Shown here: positions 47,431 through 63,045 of the stretch, piece after piece
Layout of the letters: every line of letters starts with the position of its first letter
How positions within the stretch are numbered: position 1 is the stretch's first letter
Origin: Symbiodinium natans
Lineage: Eukaryota; Sar; Dinophyceae; Suessiales; Symbiodiniaceae
Assembly (NCBI GenBank): GCA_905221605.1
Contig: CAJNDS010000291.1
Span: 700,060 to 764,059 of the forward strand
Length of the DNA stretch: 64,000 bases
Reading direction: 5' to 3'
The notes under the pieces: model-generated
Told to the model about the DNA's origin: nothing
Database searches by the model: none
The model's input: the letters and a program-made list of their open reading frames with translations, nothing else
Made by a program: the position numbers and the translations under genes

Positions 47431-47659
47431 GATGTTCGGAGAACGCGGTGTGTTTAAGCGCGATTTGCAAGGCTTGCTTGTCTTTGATCAGACGCTGTGG
47501 CCTTGGTGTTGAGGATGTGTCTGATGGCCACTTCGACAAGAGCGAGGCGCAGCCGTTGTTTCCGAACTCCGACACTGCCAGGCTTTATTCTCTGCGTTTG
47601 CCGAGAATGCCGTTGTGCGCTGTGCCCATGCTTCAGGTGCTTAGCAAGAAGCCTTCTAG

Positions 47660-49925
<2,266 letters not shown>

Positions 49926-52900
49926 GCAGGGCTTGACCATGCTTGACCTAGATCATACTAGTAGGTGAATCGAGGCAAAATGAGACAAAGCCTCATCTGA
50001 GAGGCTTGCAGGGATTTCATGGATTTGAGATGAGTTGTTTTTGCTGCCATGCAGGGGTCTAAGCTTCTTTCGGTTTTGAGCTGGGACTGCTGGAGAGGAA
50101 GCACTGAAGTACGCCAACGGCTTTTCTGAACTCGAGAAAGGCCCGGAGGCAAGCCTGAAAGCTCCCTGTGTCATATTCGTTCCTCTCTTCATGTCCCTTT
50201 CCATATCTGTCAAGGGCTGGTGAACCTGGAGCACGGACGCTATCCTCGGATGAGCCGGGCTGCGATTCAAGGGAGGGTTTGAGGGTGAAGTGTGAGACAA
50301 CTAAGGGGATGCCGGAGAGACCCAGAGCCCACCAAAAGTGTTGAGTCATGTTGAATCGCTGCGTAGCTGTGCGTTCGGAGGCTCGCCCCGATAAATCGGG
50401 GTGCCATGGCTTGTGCCAGCCCGCACACCCTGCGTGCACCCTTCGCCAAAGAGTGCCGGAAGCAGTTCTGCGAAGGTATAGAACATATTTTAGCACAGGA
50501 TAGTATCTGAAAGAACACGGGTTCAGGGGCGTGCCGACACACTCAGTGGCAAACCGGGTAGGCTTTGTGAGGTTATCCCGATTGAGTGGGAGGTTTATTC
50601 TGCCATCGGTGGTGCTCTGTATTCTGTGCGTCACGTGCGCTTAAGCATCAGCAAAAATAGATCGAAGGATGTGTCGGCATACAAACATGGCACTGCGTTC
50701 ATGGACGGGTATATGGGTGTGCCAGACCCACAAGCCTGGTTGCCTTGGGCATGCAAATCTGCCCTCTGAGCAGTCGTGGTGAGACAAGTGCTATTGTGGC
50801 AAAGGACTGGATGCTAGATGAGCCTTTCAGTATGGGTTTCATTTGCCTGGGATCCTTTGAATCTCGTTGCAGCAGCGCAGCAAGGCTTTGCCGAGGTGAG
50901 ACATCCAAACGCTGAGCTGAGTTTCGTTTGCTTTTGCTGCTGTTTGTGGTGGCTGTTTCCGGTTGCTGCTTTGAGAGATGGTGTTGGCAAGCTGGAGCTG
51001 ACAAGCGTGTGGGCTGCATTGATATTGAGTATTGTATGATATCGAGCCATCTGAGAACTTTGCGCTTCTTGTCAACAGTGTCATTTGCTTTTGATTATTC
51101 TGGATTGCCTGGGCCAGCTGCACTATGGCTCCAGACATCACAGCGGTGGCAGAAAAAAATTGCTACGGCAATGGTACGGCGCAGCTGAGCAGCTGCGATG
51201 TGCCACTCCGCACACAGCCGAGAGCACATTCAAACCAGCTTCCTTGACTCAGTCGCAGCAACTTCTAGTCATTGAACAAGAGTTGGAAGAGCTGACATGA
51301 TTTGACATTGAACCATGTTTGACGCACCAAGCGCACTGAAGTCTGGCCCCAAGTTGCCCCTCTGGCTTCAACCGAAGACACAACCGAATCCTGCCAGACC
51401 GTCATTCGTGGCGTCGGTTTTCTTTTGGTTCCTTTATGCCTCGCCCAGGTGCGAGAACGATGAGCTCCGGGCCTGTGCCTGCGGGGTTCGTGTGTCTTGG
51501 CAGGAGTTTGTGCTTCCCGCGCAGAGCTCCCACGCAGATGCGCTGGGAATCATGTCATCAACGAATGCCGGAAAACATTAAGTTTAAGTTTAACCGTCCC
51601 AGCGTTGTGCAGAAATCCTTGGGGGTGTCGGATGGGTGGGTGGCATCAGTAGCCTCTGGTCTCTTGTCTCTTGCCGCGATTTGCCGCGTTCCCGTGGCCC
51701 GCAGGACAGGCTTCCTGCTGGGCCGAGAGTCTTCTACTGATGTTTCCCAATCGCCACCAAGAGTACACGTGGCGTTGGGCTACGTGAGGGTAGATGTGAA
51801 GGTGATTTTTCGCAGCCATGTGGGTGAGTTCTGGTCTATGGCAGGGATGGCTTGCCTGGCCTGGCAACTGTCTTGATAAACCTGCCCTGCCTTGAGATAA
51901 TATCTCTTCGGGGAGGGGCGGCAGGATAGGTGCGTGCCGGATACCTCTGTATGGAGCGGGTTGGAACCTGAACTGCTGCTGGAGCCCCTGCGAAGGTCGG
52001 AGGGATGATGCCTTACCCATGGCACACCCGAGACATTGTCCATCCCTCTCTGGTTATTTTCCGAGCGGCTGTGCTCATATTCAGGAGATTCTTCTGTGAA
52101 GCGTTTGTTGAGACAGCCGTTGTCTTTGAAGCCTCAAGTGGGGATGTGGCCATTGCCTGATAGTCTAGCAGTCGTCGCCACAGTTGCCACATGATCAAAG
52201 TGTCCATATTCACTGTCCGCATTGAGGGTCCCGTGGTGTCCGTCAGGTTTGTTGTTCGTCCGTGAGGCCAGAACTTCCACCGCCGGGCGATGCTGGCGAC
52301 GAAAGGCATCGGCTGAAGTCGGATTTCAGACGGAGGCGCATGGCCTGTGCGGGGAATTTTGCGGAGTTTGCAGAGGCAGTCCAACTCGTCTTCGAGGTCC
52401 AGGCCGTGGTTCCAAATAACCTGCTTCATGTGGCTTATGTGCACTTCGGTCCCCGGCCGCTCCTGTCCCTCTGCACGTGCAAGCTTCTGGTCGCCGCAGA
52501 GCTCAAGGCAGTTTAAGAAACTGCCTTAGCCACCCTCCCTTCCGCAAAATGATGAAGCTGCGGCCCAGTGCTGCTGACGGCATGGCTCAGGCATGCTTGA
52601 AATTGCATGAATTCCGCATGAGATGGGTTCAGAACCTGAAGGTCCTGACGTGTATTTTCAAGCGGACGTACCGTGAGAGTAGCGTACGATGCTGCTCGGA
52701 AGTTTGGTTCCAGCGGCTAGCAAGTGCTTGCTAAGGTGGCTAAGGTGTTTTGTCAGCTGTGTGTGCTTTCCAGGCCGCCCGTCCCCATACGCTGCTGGCA
52801 GCCATGGTGCTCTTCACGTGCGCTTCCGCGGCCAAGGCGGCGGCCCCCATGCCGAATGTCGCCCGACGGTCGAGTGTTCGGCGTTTTGGGATCTCTGCAT

Positions 52901-53140
52901 GTCATTCCCATTCAGTTGCTGCCAGGTCCACTCCACCAACAGAGGAGGCTAGCCACTCACTCAGGATCAGGTGAAAACGAGTCGCTGGTTGAAACAGTCA
53001 AAGAGACCTAGAGTCCTAAAGATCCTTAAGAGACCCCTTCTAGACCTGAACAGCCGGCAGCCTCCCGCCAAACCGAGCTTCTTAAGTCTAAGCCCAAGAT
53101 GAGTCTTCACATGTCGAGAAATAGCTCCTGAAACAGCCAG
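49926..53140. other. No supported gene
   Basis: About 3.2 kb without recognised domains. Small dyads are seen at 50390-50405 (CCCCGATAAATCGGGG) and 51893-51906 (GAGATAATATCTC-like). Upstream exons of the peptidase (signal peptide) may be hidden in the 52-53 kb part. Confidence 0.45.
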
Positions 53141-56100
53141 GAGTTTCCATGTCCTTTGATGACTTCATCGCGAAGCATGGCCGAAGCTACAACAAAGGTT
53201 CTCAGGCGAGCATGTGGTGTTCAGGAGTTCACCGAGATTGTAGAGGTTGTGGGTCTGGCTCGTAGTTGATGTTCCAGGGATGGAGGTCTGGCAGCATGTG
53301 TCCGGGCATGAGAAGAATGGGCAAGCAAGTGCCCTTGAGTGCAGAAGGCCGACACAACACTGAAGATTCACGCATTGTGCGGCAGGAGTACGAGGAGCGT
53401 GCTGCTCTTTTCGAGGCTCGCCGAGTGGCGGCGGTGGTGCAGAACAACAGGCCAGGGGATGTAGGTCAAGACACCGAGTACTTCAGCAGCACGCCCACAG
53501 GCTTCCTGCATGCCGCAATCATGTGTACTGCATTCTCTTTTTCCGTTGAGCTTGGGTGCATTGCATGCTTCAGGTCCGATGCAAAGTGGTCTGCGGCCAT
53601 CAACAAGTTTTCCGATCGCAAGGCAGTTTGTCATGCCATGCGAATGCCAATCTTTGCAAGAATCATGAGAATAGGAACTTACATACTCGCCTGCTGACCT
53701 TGGGTAGCAGCTTGCGTGATGAACGATGGTTTCAAGATCGAGCTATCCAGCCAGGAGGAAGAGCTGAAGATCATGCATGGCTACAAGCCGGCGCAGGCGA
53801 CGCCTGTTCCTGCGTGTTCCCTCCAGAATCTCGTGTTTGGCATGAATTCGTGTTGTGGAGAGTGAACTGCCGTCTGCAACACTAGGGCATGCAGGGTGTC
53901 AAAAGAACCCTTGGAAAGTCACGCCGCACCCAGCACCTGATTACTGTAAACCTGAGCAGGTGCGCCAATCGCAGGGCCTCTCCTTCGCTGCGGAGGCCTC
54001 TGGAGAGTTCGTGGAGAGTTCGGTTCGGCCCTACAATGTCCGCATGTGTCAGTGCACAGCTCCATCTGCAAGAGAGGTTGGGCCAGCCAATTTCACAGCT
54101 CTCCTCACACTCACGCAAGCATGTTCTCAGCTGGAAGGCCCTTGTTGGTTCGCAGTAGATTGCTGCCTTGGCAGCTTTAGCTTTGCATGTGGCCGCAAAG
54201 CGATGACCACAATTGCACATGCTTCTGCAACCGAGAGCCAAAGCCACCCCGGCATTCAAATGACATCAAAAGATATCAAGGGCATCGAAGAGGTCCGGGG
54301 CCCTCCGAGAAGTAGAAGGAGAGACTCTTTTTCACTCACACAGAACAGAGAGCAGCAGGAGGAGGACCACTCGCGGCTCAAGTCGGCCTTGCCAGACAAG
54401 GCACGGGAAGGAAGGGGGCCGAAAAGTTGTTGTGAGGTTTTGTGCGCAAGCTTTTGTTTCGATGGGGGGGGGGGCGCCTTTTGGGTTTAGGGTTTAGGGT
54501 CCTGAGCCTTTTTCATGCAGGCCGCAAAAAGGCCTCCGGTAAGGCCTCCGGTAGGGTCCCAAAAAGCCCCTGACAGGGCCCCCATAACGGCCCCCAAGAA
54601 TGCCCTTTGGGAGCTTTCCTTTTTAAGCATGCTTTTCTTTTGCATTTTCCTTTTACATTGTTTACATGCTGGTTCCACCGGCCGTTTCCTGGCAGGTGGA
54701 CTGGCGCCACTTGAGCGATGCACAGACGATCGTCGAGCAGGGGGGCTGCGGCTCGTGCTGGGCCATAAGTAGCCAGGCCGCAAGGTTGTGCAGGCTGTGT
54801 GGCGCCAGCGAGCTTAGACAAGGTCGTCAGACATGCAAGGATCTGCGTGCGGAACAGCATCTCAGGTGCGACTACTGTCCTCAACGCGCACAGTGAAATC
54901 CACCGCGGCAGGGCAAGGATCCACAGATGATTCTGCTCGGCTTGCACATGCACTTCCATCTCTAAGTATACATTTTGAAATCAAACTCCAGACCTCAAGA
55001 CCCTAAAGCCTTGGATCTGTCAACCCAAAAGCCTTTAAGTTACTTCTGAGCCCTAAAAGCAAAACTCCACCCCCAAACCCCTACAACCTCACAGCCCCTA
55101 AACACCCTAACTGACAGACTGACACACTGAGAAGCCCCAATCCCACCCTTGACCAAGTCTGGATGTTAACATCCGAACAGCCAACGCCCGCAAGAGGGGG
55201 GGTCCGTAACTGCGTCCACCTCACGCGGACCAAAAGGGTTTCCTCCCGCTGTACGCTTTAGTACCATTCTTCACACAGTTCTTTGGAACGGGAAGCTTGT
55301 TTTCGCAACGATACTTTTCACATCAATTAATGTTGAACCTTCAGTGTGCTCTGATGCTCAGTTCTGTTGGTGTTGCCCTTGTTGTGTTTTCACCCTCTCA
55401 CAAAATTGGTGCGAAAATGGCGAGGCTCAGATTCCAAACTCCCTGACGCCTTTCGAACCCCGTTTCGTTGTAACCAGCCTTAAAGGAGGATGGAGTCGGA
55501 GCCCCAAGTCGCGAAGTGCTCGAGTCGTCGAGTTCCCTACGAACCCATCTGCACTTCTTTTCTTGGCCAAGCAATGTTGCGCGTTTGATTGCTGTGTGAA
55601 CATGCATGTCTAGCGCCATGGCCGCCATGGTCGTTGTAGCTGCTGTGATCATAATGGAGTGACGGCCAACAAACTTCCAAGCCGGGATCTGACTGTGAAC
55701 TTTCCAGGAGATTCTCGAGCCAGGACCTGCGACAGAAGTTTTGCTTCGGTCATCTGGGTTTGTCAGGGACCGCGATATCTTTCCCTCTCATACTGCAAGA
55801 GCTGCTGGTGCTCATGCCAACTCATGTCGACTCATGTCACCTGTTGCTGAGCCAGTGTCGAGCATCCTCACCACTGTCTGAGAGATGATGAGCGATGACG
55901 AGAGATGATGAGAGATGATGAGAGAGACAGGAGTTGGTGAACTGCGCTCGGATCCCGGAGTGCTCGGTGCGGGGAGTCTGCGCAGGGAGTTGCTTGTGTC
56001 GTGCTTTTCGAAGCTTTGTAGAAGCTCAGGCCACGTAGTGAATAAACATGCGTCCTGAAGCACAAGCACAAACGTCGAATCCTGAATCAGGCCGGGATGC

Positions 56101-58712
56101 TCCCAACATCTGTGGGCATTGTCGCCCAATAGTTGTTATGGCTAAGGTGCCCAACCCTCAAGAGTGCGGTGGACAGGCCAGCCAGTCTCAGCACCTGTTG
56201 GATACTAGTAGGAGCTGAAGTGGTTGGGCCATCCGACCTCGTAGAGGGACCCATACAGAAGCACCTTAGAAATCCTCCACAGGCATGTCATGGAGCCTGA
56301 GAGCATCCGAGCCAAGCAGGGACTCATGTTGCGAGCATGTGCGATCCTCGTACAAGGCCCTAGAGCCCCTCCCTCTCCAAGCAACGAAGATACCAGGGTG
56401 GCTGCAGCGGGGCCACAGTGGAGTTGGGCATCGGCTGGGCGGTGCAGTGCTTCGGCGCAGCTTTCGATTTTGAGTCGATCCGTTATGAGCACTTACTCTC
56501 GCGATTCTCTCGCTGTACTCTCACACGCCGTCGCACAGATCTCTCTCAGAGCTCAGGCATGGACTCAGCTTGGAGTCCTCCGTGCCGTACTTGGCCCAGG
56601 CATGCGAGCTGAAAAGGGCAGAGCGATTACTTCACTAAGCGCGAATTGTTTAGATTAAAATGCCCAGAATTCTCGGAGGGACCTTACAGAGATGTACTCT
56701 TCTCGGGCCAGGTTGCTTGAGAGCGTCCTACAGCTCTGTTTACATATATATATATATCTCTCTCTCTACATATATATAGATATAGAGTACACAGGTTGAC
56801 TTACAGCAGGCCTGAAAAAATGAGGACGGTAAGAGCACCGCCTGGATACTAAAACGCGTTCTCCGCCGGTAGTTTACCAACGTCAGTTGAAGTCCTCAGA
56901 CAAGTCTTCATCTGAGTGGATCTGCCCCAGCCCACCTTCCCGCCTAGACACTGCATGAGGACCGCGCCTGCATGAACTCCTTCGTCTCAGCGCAGGCCAC
57001 GAGGGTGGAAACAGCGGTTCAAAGCTAGAATCGCACCGTCAGCATCCTTCAACCCAAAGCAATAAGCCCTCAGTATCCAGGGCCTTCGTGGTGCTACAGC
57101 CGGCGGAGCTGCTTTTGGATTGAGCAGCCGGCGGCAAGGGAGTTGGCCATGTTGATTTGGGAGCTATAATTCTACTGATATGACCGTGGAGTTATGGTGC
57201 TTTCACGGTTTTGTGACTTGCATGTCATTGGTTTTTGAGAAACCTGTGCAAGCACGCAGATGTAGGGACGTTGAAACGTGGCAGATTCCATGTTTATCCC
57301 CAACAACACCTAAGGACAGGGTTCCGCGTGCTGCCTAGCAACAAAGAAGCTCCGGCCCCTGTCGGGGTTGTTTTTTTGTCAACTTCTTGCCCTTGATGGG
57401 CTACACAGCGTTTTTGCCCAAAGGAGCCCCTGGCCAGAGCACTGGTCGATCTGGGCACGGGTCCCAGGGACGCGCAGTATGAAGTCGATCTGTAGGGACC
57501 CAAGCACAAGAAGCATGAAAGGGTGCCTTATCTGCCTTATCTTAGTGAACTTCAGATCCTTGTCAAGCCGAGTCAAACCTGGAAACTTGAGACTTCGCAG
57601 GCCCTCCTATGCCCGAGAGACCACATGCCATCTGACCTTTTTTGCTGAGCTTGGAGGAAGCAGCTGGAGAAATGCTTCTCCGACTTTGCAAAGAAAGATG
57701 AAGGGATACCAATGGATACTACTACGTAACAGATGCATCACACTACTTGTAGTAGCCACCACGTGCCTCAAGCAAGAGATGTGTTCGCATGCGCTTTTAG
57801 GACCAGTGGCCGTCTCTGTTGCGGCCAGCAACTGGTTCAGCTACGACGGCAACTCGGTGCAAGCTAAGACAAACTCGTGTGTAAAAGTCATCCGGCCTCT
57901 TCAGCCCAGCTCTTCGGCCTCCATGATCGAATGACTAGACCTCACAGGCGGAGTCTTTGATGGGTGCGACAACATCGTGAATCATGCCGCTCGGTGACAA
58001 TGAGGATGAACCCTGTCGGCTCGAACACCCTTGTGTGCTGGTGCTCAAGTGGTTGAAACAATGTTGGAGCAGTGTTGAACACTTTTGAAGCAACGCTGAA
58101 GCACTGTGGTAAAAGAACAGGGTCATCTTTAAGACACAGGCATAGCCGTCCTTGACCTGCCCTGCACCGTGCTCCGGTGGCATGTATACAACCCAGCCCA
58201 CGAAATCCAGAGCCTTCGACTACAACCAACACGCATGGAAAAACATGCGCTCTTGTGAATTGCAAACAAGACCCCAGGGTTTTGCAGTCCAGGTATGAAT
58301 TATGATATGGTCCTCGGGTAAGGATGCCCAACTATGAATGTCGAAGCGAGACTTGTGGCACGTTTGCGGATTTATCGTGACGAGGGTCCAACATCGATGC
58401 GTCGACTGCATCTGGGTGCTGAGGCTGTTGCCCTTTATGGCTACGGGAGGCTTGGCCTGTGAGCTTGTGACATAGCTTCAACACAGCGTCCTCTTCCTGG
58501 ATGGTAAAGCTTTAGGTCTCCTCCACTGAGGACACATCAGGATATGCACCTGCCAGTTTAGTTTTGAGCTGACCAACTCCGCATACTGTGGATATCTAAC
58601 GCTTGGGAGAATCCTTGCTCTTCGTGGGCCCGTGGACAGTCGAGACTGGAAGGACTGACGGCCACCAATACTGGCTTGTGAAGAACTCGTGGGGGTCCGA
58701 CTGGGGTGAACT
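53141..58712 (+). CDS. Papain-family (C1) cysteine peptidase with I29 propeptide (multi-exon)
   Basis: A lysosomal/secretory-type cathepsin-like protease. Propeptide exons: 53141-53197 (FDDFIAKHGRSYNK); 53386-53450 (EYEERAALFEARRVAAVVQN); 53574-53619 (SDAKWSAAINKFSD); and 53755-53800 (EEELKIMHGYKPAQAT). This is the typical inhibitor_I29 order with the INKFSD core. The mature enzyme begins with the VDWR exon at 54696-54766, which carries QGGCGSCWA (catalytic Cys). 56397-56446 gives GGCSGATVELGIGWAVQ. 57801-57848 gives GPVAVSVAASNWFSYDG. 57948-57988 gives GVFDGCDNIVNHAA (catalytic His). 58653-58710 gives YWLVKNSWGSDWGE (catalytic Asn and following Trp). NNR/SDAKW joins with a GC donor at 53451, and YDG/GVFDG with a GC donor at 57849. 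A region between the Cys and CSGAT exons was not resolved. The signal peptide, start and stop were not found. Confidence 0.85.
54481..54505 (+). repeat. Short TTTAGGG tract inside a peptidase intron
   Basis: GGGTTTAGGGTTTAGGGTCC sits about 190 bases upstream of the catalytic Cys exon. Confidence 0.7.
55875..55930. repeat. GAGAGATGAT repeat
   Basis: Four or five imperfect 10-bp GATGAGAGAT units in a peptidase intron. Confidence 0.8.
56740..56790. repeat. TA/CT dinucleotide microsatellite
   Basis: ACATATATATATATATCTCT followed by CTCTCTACATATATATAGAT in a peptidase intron. Confidence 0.9.
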
Positions 58713-61700
58713 TGGTTCCTGGCTGCATTTTGAGCCCCCACCACACAACATGAATCTAAAGCAGCTTGTGCTGACGATTGTGTTGGACCCTTGCAAGCTT
58801 GCTAGCGCTGATGGTTGGGAATTCCACTGTTGCGGTGCCACCGAATGCAATGGTTCGTCTGATGAGGCTTTATTCGCATCCTGCGGCGGGAGAGTGAAGA
58901 CCAGCACTGTGGCACTGACAACGAGCCGGACAAAGGCCAGCATTCCGGACTTGTTGCTCATCACATCCTCACAGTCATGCTTCGGGCAATGTCTTTGATG
59001 TGAGTTGTGGTGCTGTGGTCCGCATGCTTGATTGAGAGCTGAAAGAACTCACTATGTGCCATTCTGAAGTTAAGCGCTTGCTAGCCCTCCCTTGGTCCTT
59101 TGGCCCTCTGGTCCAATTTTTTTGTGGTGTTTTTGCCCTGTGGCTCGATGGACATCTGGTCTTGCGGCTTCCAGTTGTAAATTTACAATCCCTTTTTATT
59201 GTAACCCCCCCCATTGCGCACGGCCTGCGAAGTTCCAGGAGCTGAATGCCCCAAAATGTGCTTGTGAAGTTTTGAGGAGGGACAGTTGCCACAGTCCCTA
59301 TGAAAGACAGATGAAGCTTATTGAAGCTTGTTGCAGTCTGTCAGGGGAGGATCCAAACTTGTTGTTTTTTTGGGTTTTCGGATACAGGTCTTTATGCGAA
59401 CTTCAGGGCCCAGGGGGTTGCAGGGAATGTCAGCAATCCCGTAAGTGATGTATGTCAGACACACCTGTGACGAGGAATCGCCTGCAAAGGCGGCCCCAAG
59501 GAGGTCACAGCCACTCAGCAAAGACATGGATTATCCACTGCAGTTTATTGCCGCTTCATGGCTGTTGAAGGCTTGAGACACTGTTTTGCAGACCCTGCAG
59601 TCTTAGTGGCAATGAGCGTTGCAGGTAGATCCGTTGTGTGCCTTAACAACTTCATCTTGTGAACCTCCAGCGGGCCTCGTGAAGGTGTGTGCAGACTTAC
59701 TCGGCCCACACTGAGGTCTGTGGAACGTGCGGAATCCTCTATGATTCAGTGGTGCCGCAGAGCCTTCGCTGCACAGTTATTGCAGAAGGACAATTGGCAT
59801 GCTGCAAAAAGCCAGCGCAGCCCCGGTCACGCATCGATACTCAGGGTTTCGGTTCCTCCAGCAGCGTCCTTTGAAGGTTTGACGATGCGAAGGAATCGCA
59901 ATGATTGCGCAGGCAGCATCGGCATGCATTGTGCAATCACGTGAAATTTTGTTTAAGAGGTTCCGGCTTTCCTCATTTGTGCATTCGATATTTCTCAGTG
60001 AAGATGTCGTGTAGTGCTCTTGTTGATAGGAAACACTCAGATGTTGCGCCCTTTACCTTTTGAGCTATGCTGCCCATGCCCCCTTGCCAAGCTCAGCGTT
60101 GACGTCGGCAAGCCGTAGTGGCTATACTCGGCAATGCTGCTGATGTTGTCTTTGTGTAACCTGACCACCAGCATGCAGAGAGCCCGCGTGAACCATTCAT
60201 GCCCAGCTGGATGTGGAGGCGGCGGGCAGCTCGGTGTCCATCGTCTGAAGCTGCACATTGTACTTTCAAGAGGAATGTACTGTAGCCAGAGGGAGCACTC
60301 GCTGCTTAGAGTCGGAAGAGGTCCGTGACACCATTTTAATGAGATTCCTTGCCGCAACGGCTTTTCCGGCATGAGGTTCCATTGGTCCATGGTGATCGGC
60401 GAACAATGGCAAAGGTATGACGCATTCTGTAGGATGCAACCTTTCAAACCTCAGTCCGCGAACATAAGTTTCTCATGTCACAAGTGGATCAGTCCGCGCA
60501 GCGGACGCCTTGAGACTCTGAGCAAAAAGACCTGGGGATTCCAGCGCCGAGTCCCACCATAGCCACTACCTGGTGCCTTGCCACCAAGCCGACTGTACGT
60601 GAGGAGTCCTCGTGGCCTGGACAGCACTCCCAAGGCAGTGGGATCTGGCAAGCAGGTCTTGACAGGTTTTGGATGTCCACGCTTCAGACTCTTTCCAGGC
60701 GAGCTTCTCCCAGCGAGAAGCACATCGGCGTGCCCTGCAAAGGACGAGGCTTCGCTCTCAGATCGATGTTCGAAGGGGGTTTAGAAGGATCTCGAGAAAT
60801 TTGGGAGAAGCTCGGGATTTTCGACATCTCCTAGCGCATTCTTTTCCCGTGGCCCGTGTTCACCTCTCATCTCAGGCCCCGGATCCTGTGAGCCTTTGAG
60901 AGAGGGTGAATGAACGAGAGGACCAGCGGCGCTGCGACGCCACGGCGGAGGGCTTTGCGGCACCATCCTTCCGAGGTGGTCCCCGCTCCTATCCCCGCCC
61001 CATGGTCCAACTCCCCCCTCTTCCATTTCTCCGATTGCGCAGCTGGGAGGTTGTAGGCAGCATGCAGGCAGAATGCAGGCAGAATGCAAGTTCAGTCTTT
61101 GAGGTAAACATCCGACTAGACAAGCCATGGCAAGATCTGCCATGCGTACAGGCGAAGGGCTCGGAAAGCAGGGGAGGTGTTTGTAGCACAAAAGGCCGCC
61201 CACTCCTGGAGTGTGCAGCTGCTTCGGCTTGCAACATCCTGCAACTCAAGTCTCTGCTTTCCCAGACATTCCCAGACTTCCCTCTGCAGGAGTCCAAGTT
61301 TCATCCCAACCACCGGGCTGTGCAGGCTGTGGGGATGGTTGGGGTGCGGGATGGAAGGCAAGCGGGTTTTCGGTTTTGGCATGCTTGACATGATTGGCAT
61401 GGTCTGAAAACAACCCGGCAAGCCACCTGCCAGCTGTTGAGCACCTGGCAGGGTCCGCATGGGCATGGTCAATCTGCGATCACAGAGGCAAAGGAAAGAT
61501 GCGACAATAGATGCGGCAAGGCAGTGACAGGACAGCTATCTGCACGGGAACAGCAGAAGACTTATGTCCGTTCGCCAAGCATCGCTTACTGTACTTGAGA
61601 AGCTTTCTCACAAGCGCGGCATGTGCTGGTCTGTTTCTATGCATCAGCCCTGTGCAGATCGACCTCCACACCGTTGCTGTGAAGATCGAGGGGTTCCATC

Positions 61701-62866
61701 AGACACCTCTGGTTCCTGGGAGGGGGGCAAGTTAATTAGGTCGAAAGGTGAGTTGATCTGAGATTGTCTCGCAGAGTTGCAAAAGACTCTTTTCGAAATC
61801 CGTTGTGTGGTCGGCAGCGCACTAGCCTCCGGAGAGCAAACAAGCAGGTGTGCCGAGCAGCCGTCTGCAGTAAAGGATGAACGGTATCCAAGCTTCTGAA
61901 GCTACCATACAGCTTGGTAGTACTCGCTGCATCCTGGTAGATTCAAGAGGCCCGTTTCTGCTTTGAATCTGCCAGGATGGCCTGTATAGAAGACGTTCGG
62001 CGCCGAGAGTCAGACACCATGCAAAGTCTGCAAAGTAGCTTAGTCCGTGCTCTGAGCCTCCGAATCCTTAGCGGGTGGCCGGTCTCGTGCAGTGAGGGCC
62101 GGCCTCTTTGCTGCCCCTGCTGTCGTTCTCGTCCACGCTGCCCCTGGCCTGTATGTCCTCAACTCTAAACTGCTTTATCTGTTTCATTCAACCTTCACGG
62201 CTATATGGTTTCGTTTCGATTCCTGACATTCGCGGGGAACACGCAGAGCACACAACCTGCGAAAGGTTGAAACACGATATTCCCACACAGGAGGGCGGGA
62301 AACTGGGGAGTGGGGCTTCCCAACTTGCCAACACCAAAGTGTGGCCCGCAAAAGCTCTGCAAAATCAAGCTGTTTGGGGTCTGCGTCGTTGTTTCCGGTC
62401 TGTGCCGGCCGGAAGTTGTAATCTAAAACGACCTCAAAGCTAGCACCCGTTGAGAACGGCAAAGGGAACAGGAAAGCAGAGTTGACAGGGAGATTTCCGC
62501 AAGAGTCTCACAAGCCTGAGCCCTGCATTGAGGCGAAGCCGTCATGATTGCAAACCACCCCACGTTCTTCCACACGCAAGGCACGGTTGCGAACGGCCTG
62601 CGACCTGAGATACCCCCAAGCTTTGCCAACGCTGCCTTGAGGTGAAACATTCCTGTACAAAAGCGATTCGTCAAGCATCTCGGTCGGCATTCATCCGGAT
62701 GAGAAAAGGGGCCAAAACCAGGGATCTGGCAGCAGCCCGTGTCCGACTTGGCCCGTGCTTGATTTAATATTCGGGTGCGAGTTGCTGCGTTTGTAGATGC
62801 ACCACCAGATCTTGTTTTGATTGCCAATCGAGTGCCCAGAATATTTCTTGATGTTTTTGGTTCCAG
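58713..62866. other. No confidently assigned gene; one Cys-rich open stretch
   Basis: At 59700-59812 a + frame gives VCGTCGILYDSVVPQSLRC and continues with ACCKKPAQP, a cysteine-rich segment that could be a 3' exon of the peptidase gene or part of another gene. A second Cys-containing stretch lies at 59228-59345. No zinc-finger or other family can be named. The remainder shows no motif. Confidence 0.35.
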
Positions 62867-63045
62867 ATGTCGGAGTTGGTCGATGCTCGGCTTGCTGAGA
62901 GAAGGATGGACGATCTCCCCCACCAGCCTGCGCCGCAGCCTGAGGAAGCTCCAAACAAAGCATGATCGAAGCAACAGTGTCCTGGACACGCAGGCAACGA
63001 AAACTTGGTGGAAGCGGCCAAGAGAGGCACAGAAATCTTGTGAAG
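62867..63045 (+). CDS. Weak exon candidates of an unrecognised protein
   Basis: After TTCCAG at 62866 the frame opens MSELVDARLAERRMDD and continues with a Pro/Gln-rich part (HQPAPQPEEAPNK). After CACGCAG at 62993 a frame gives NENLVEAAKRGTEIL. Both look protein-like and start after AG, but the phase between them is not resolved and no family is recognised. Confidence 0.27.
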
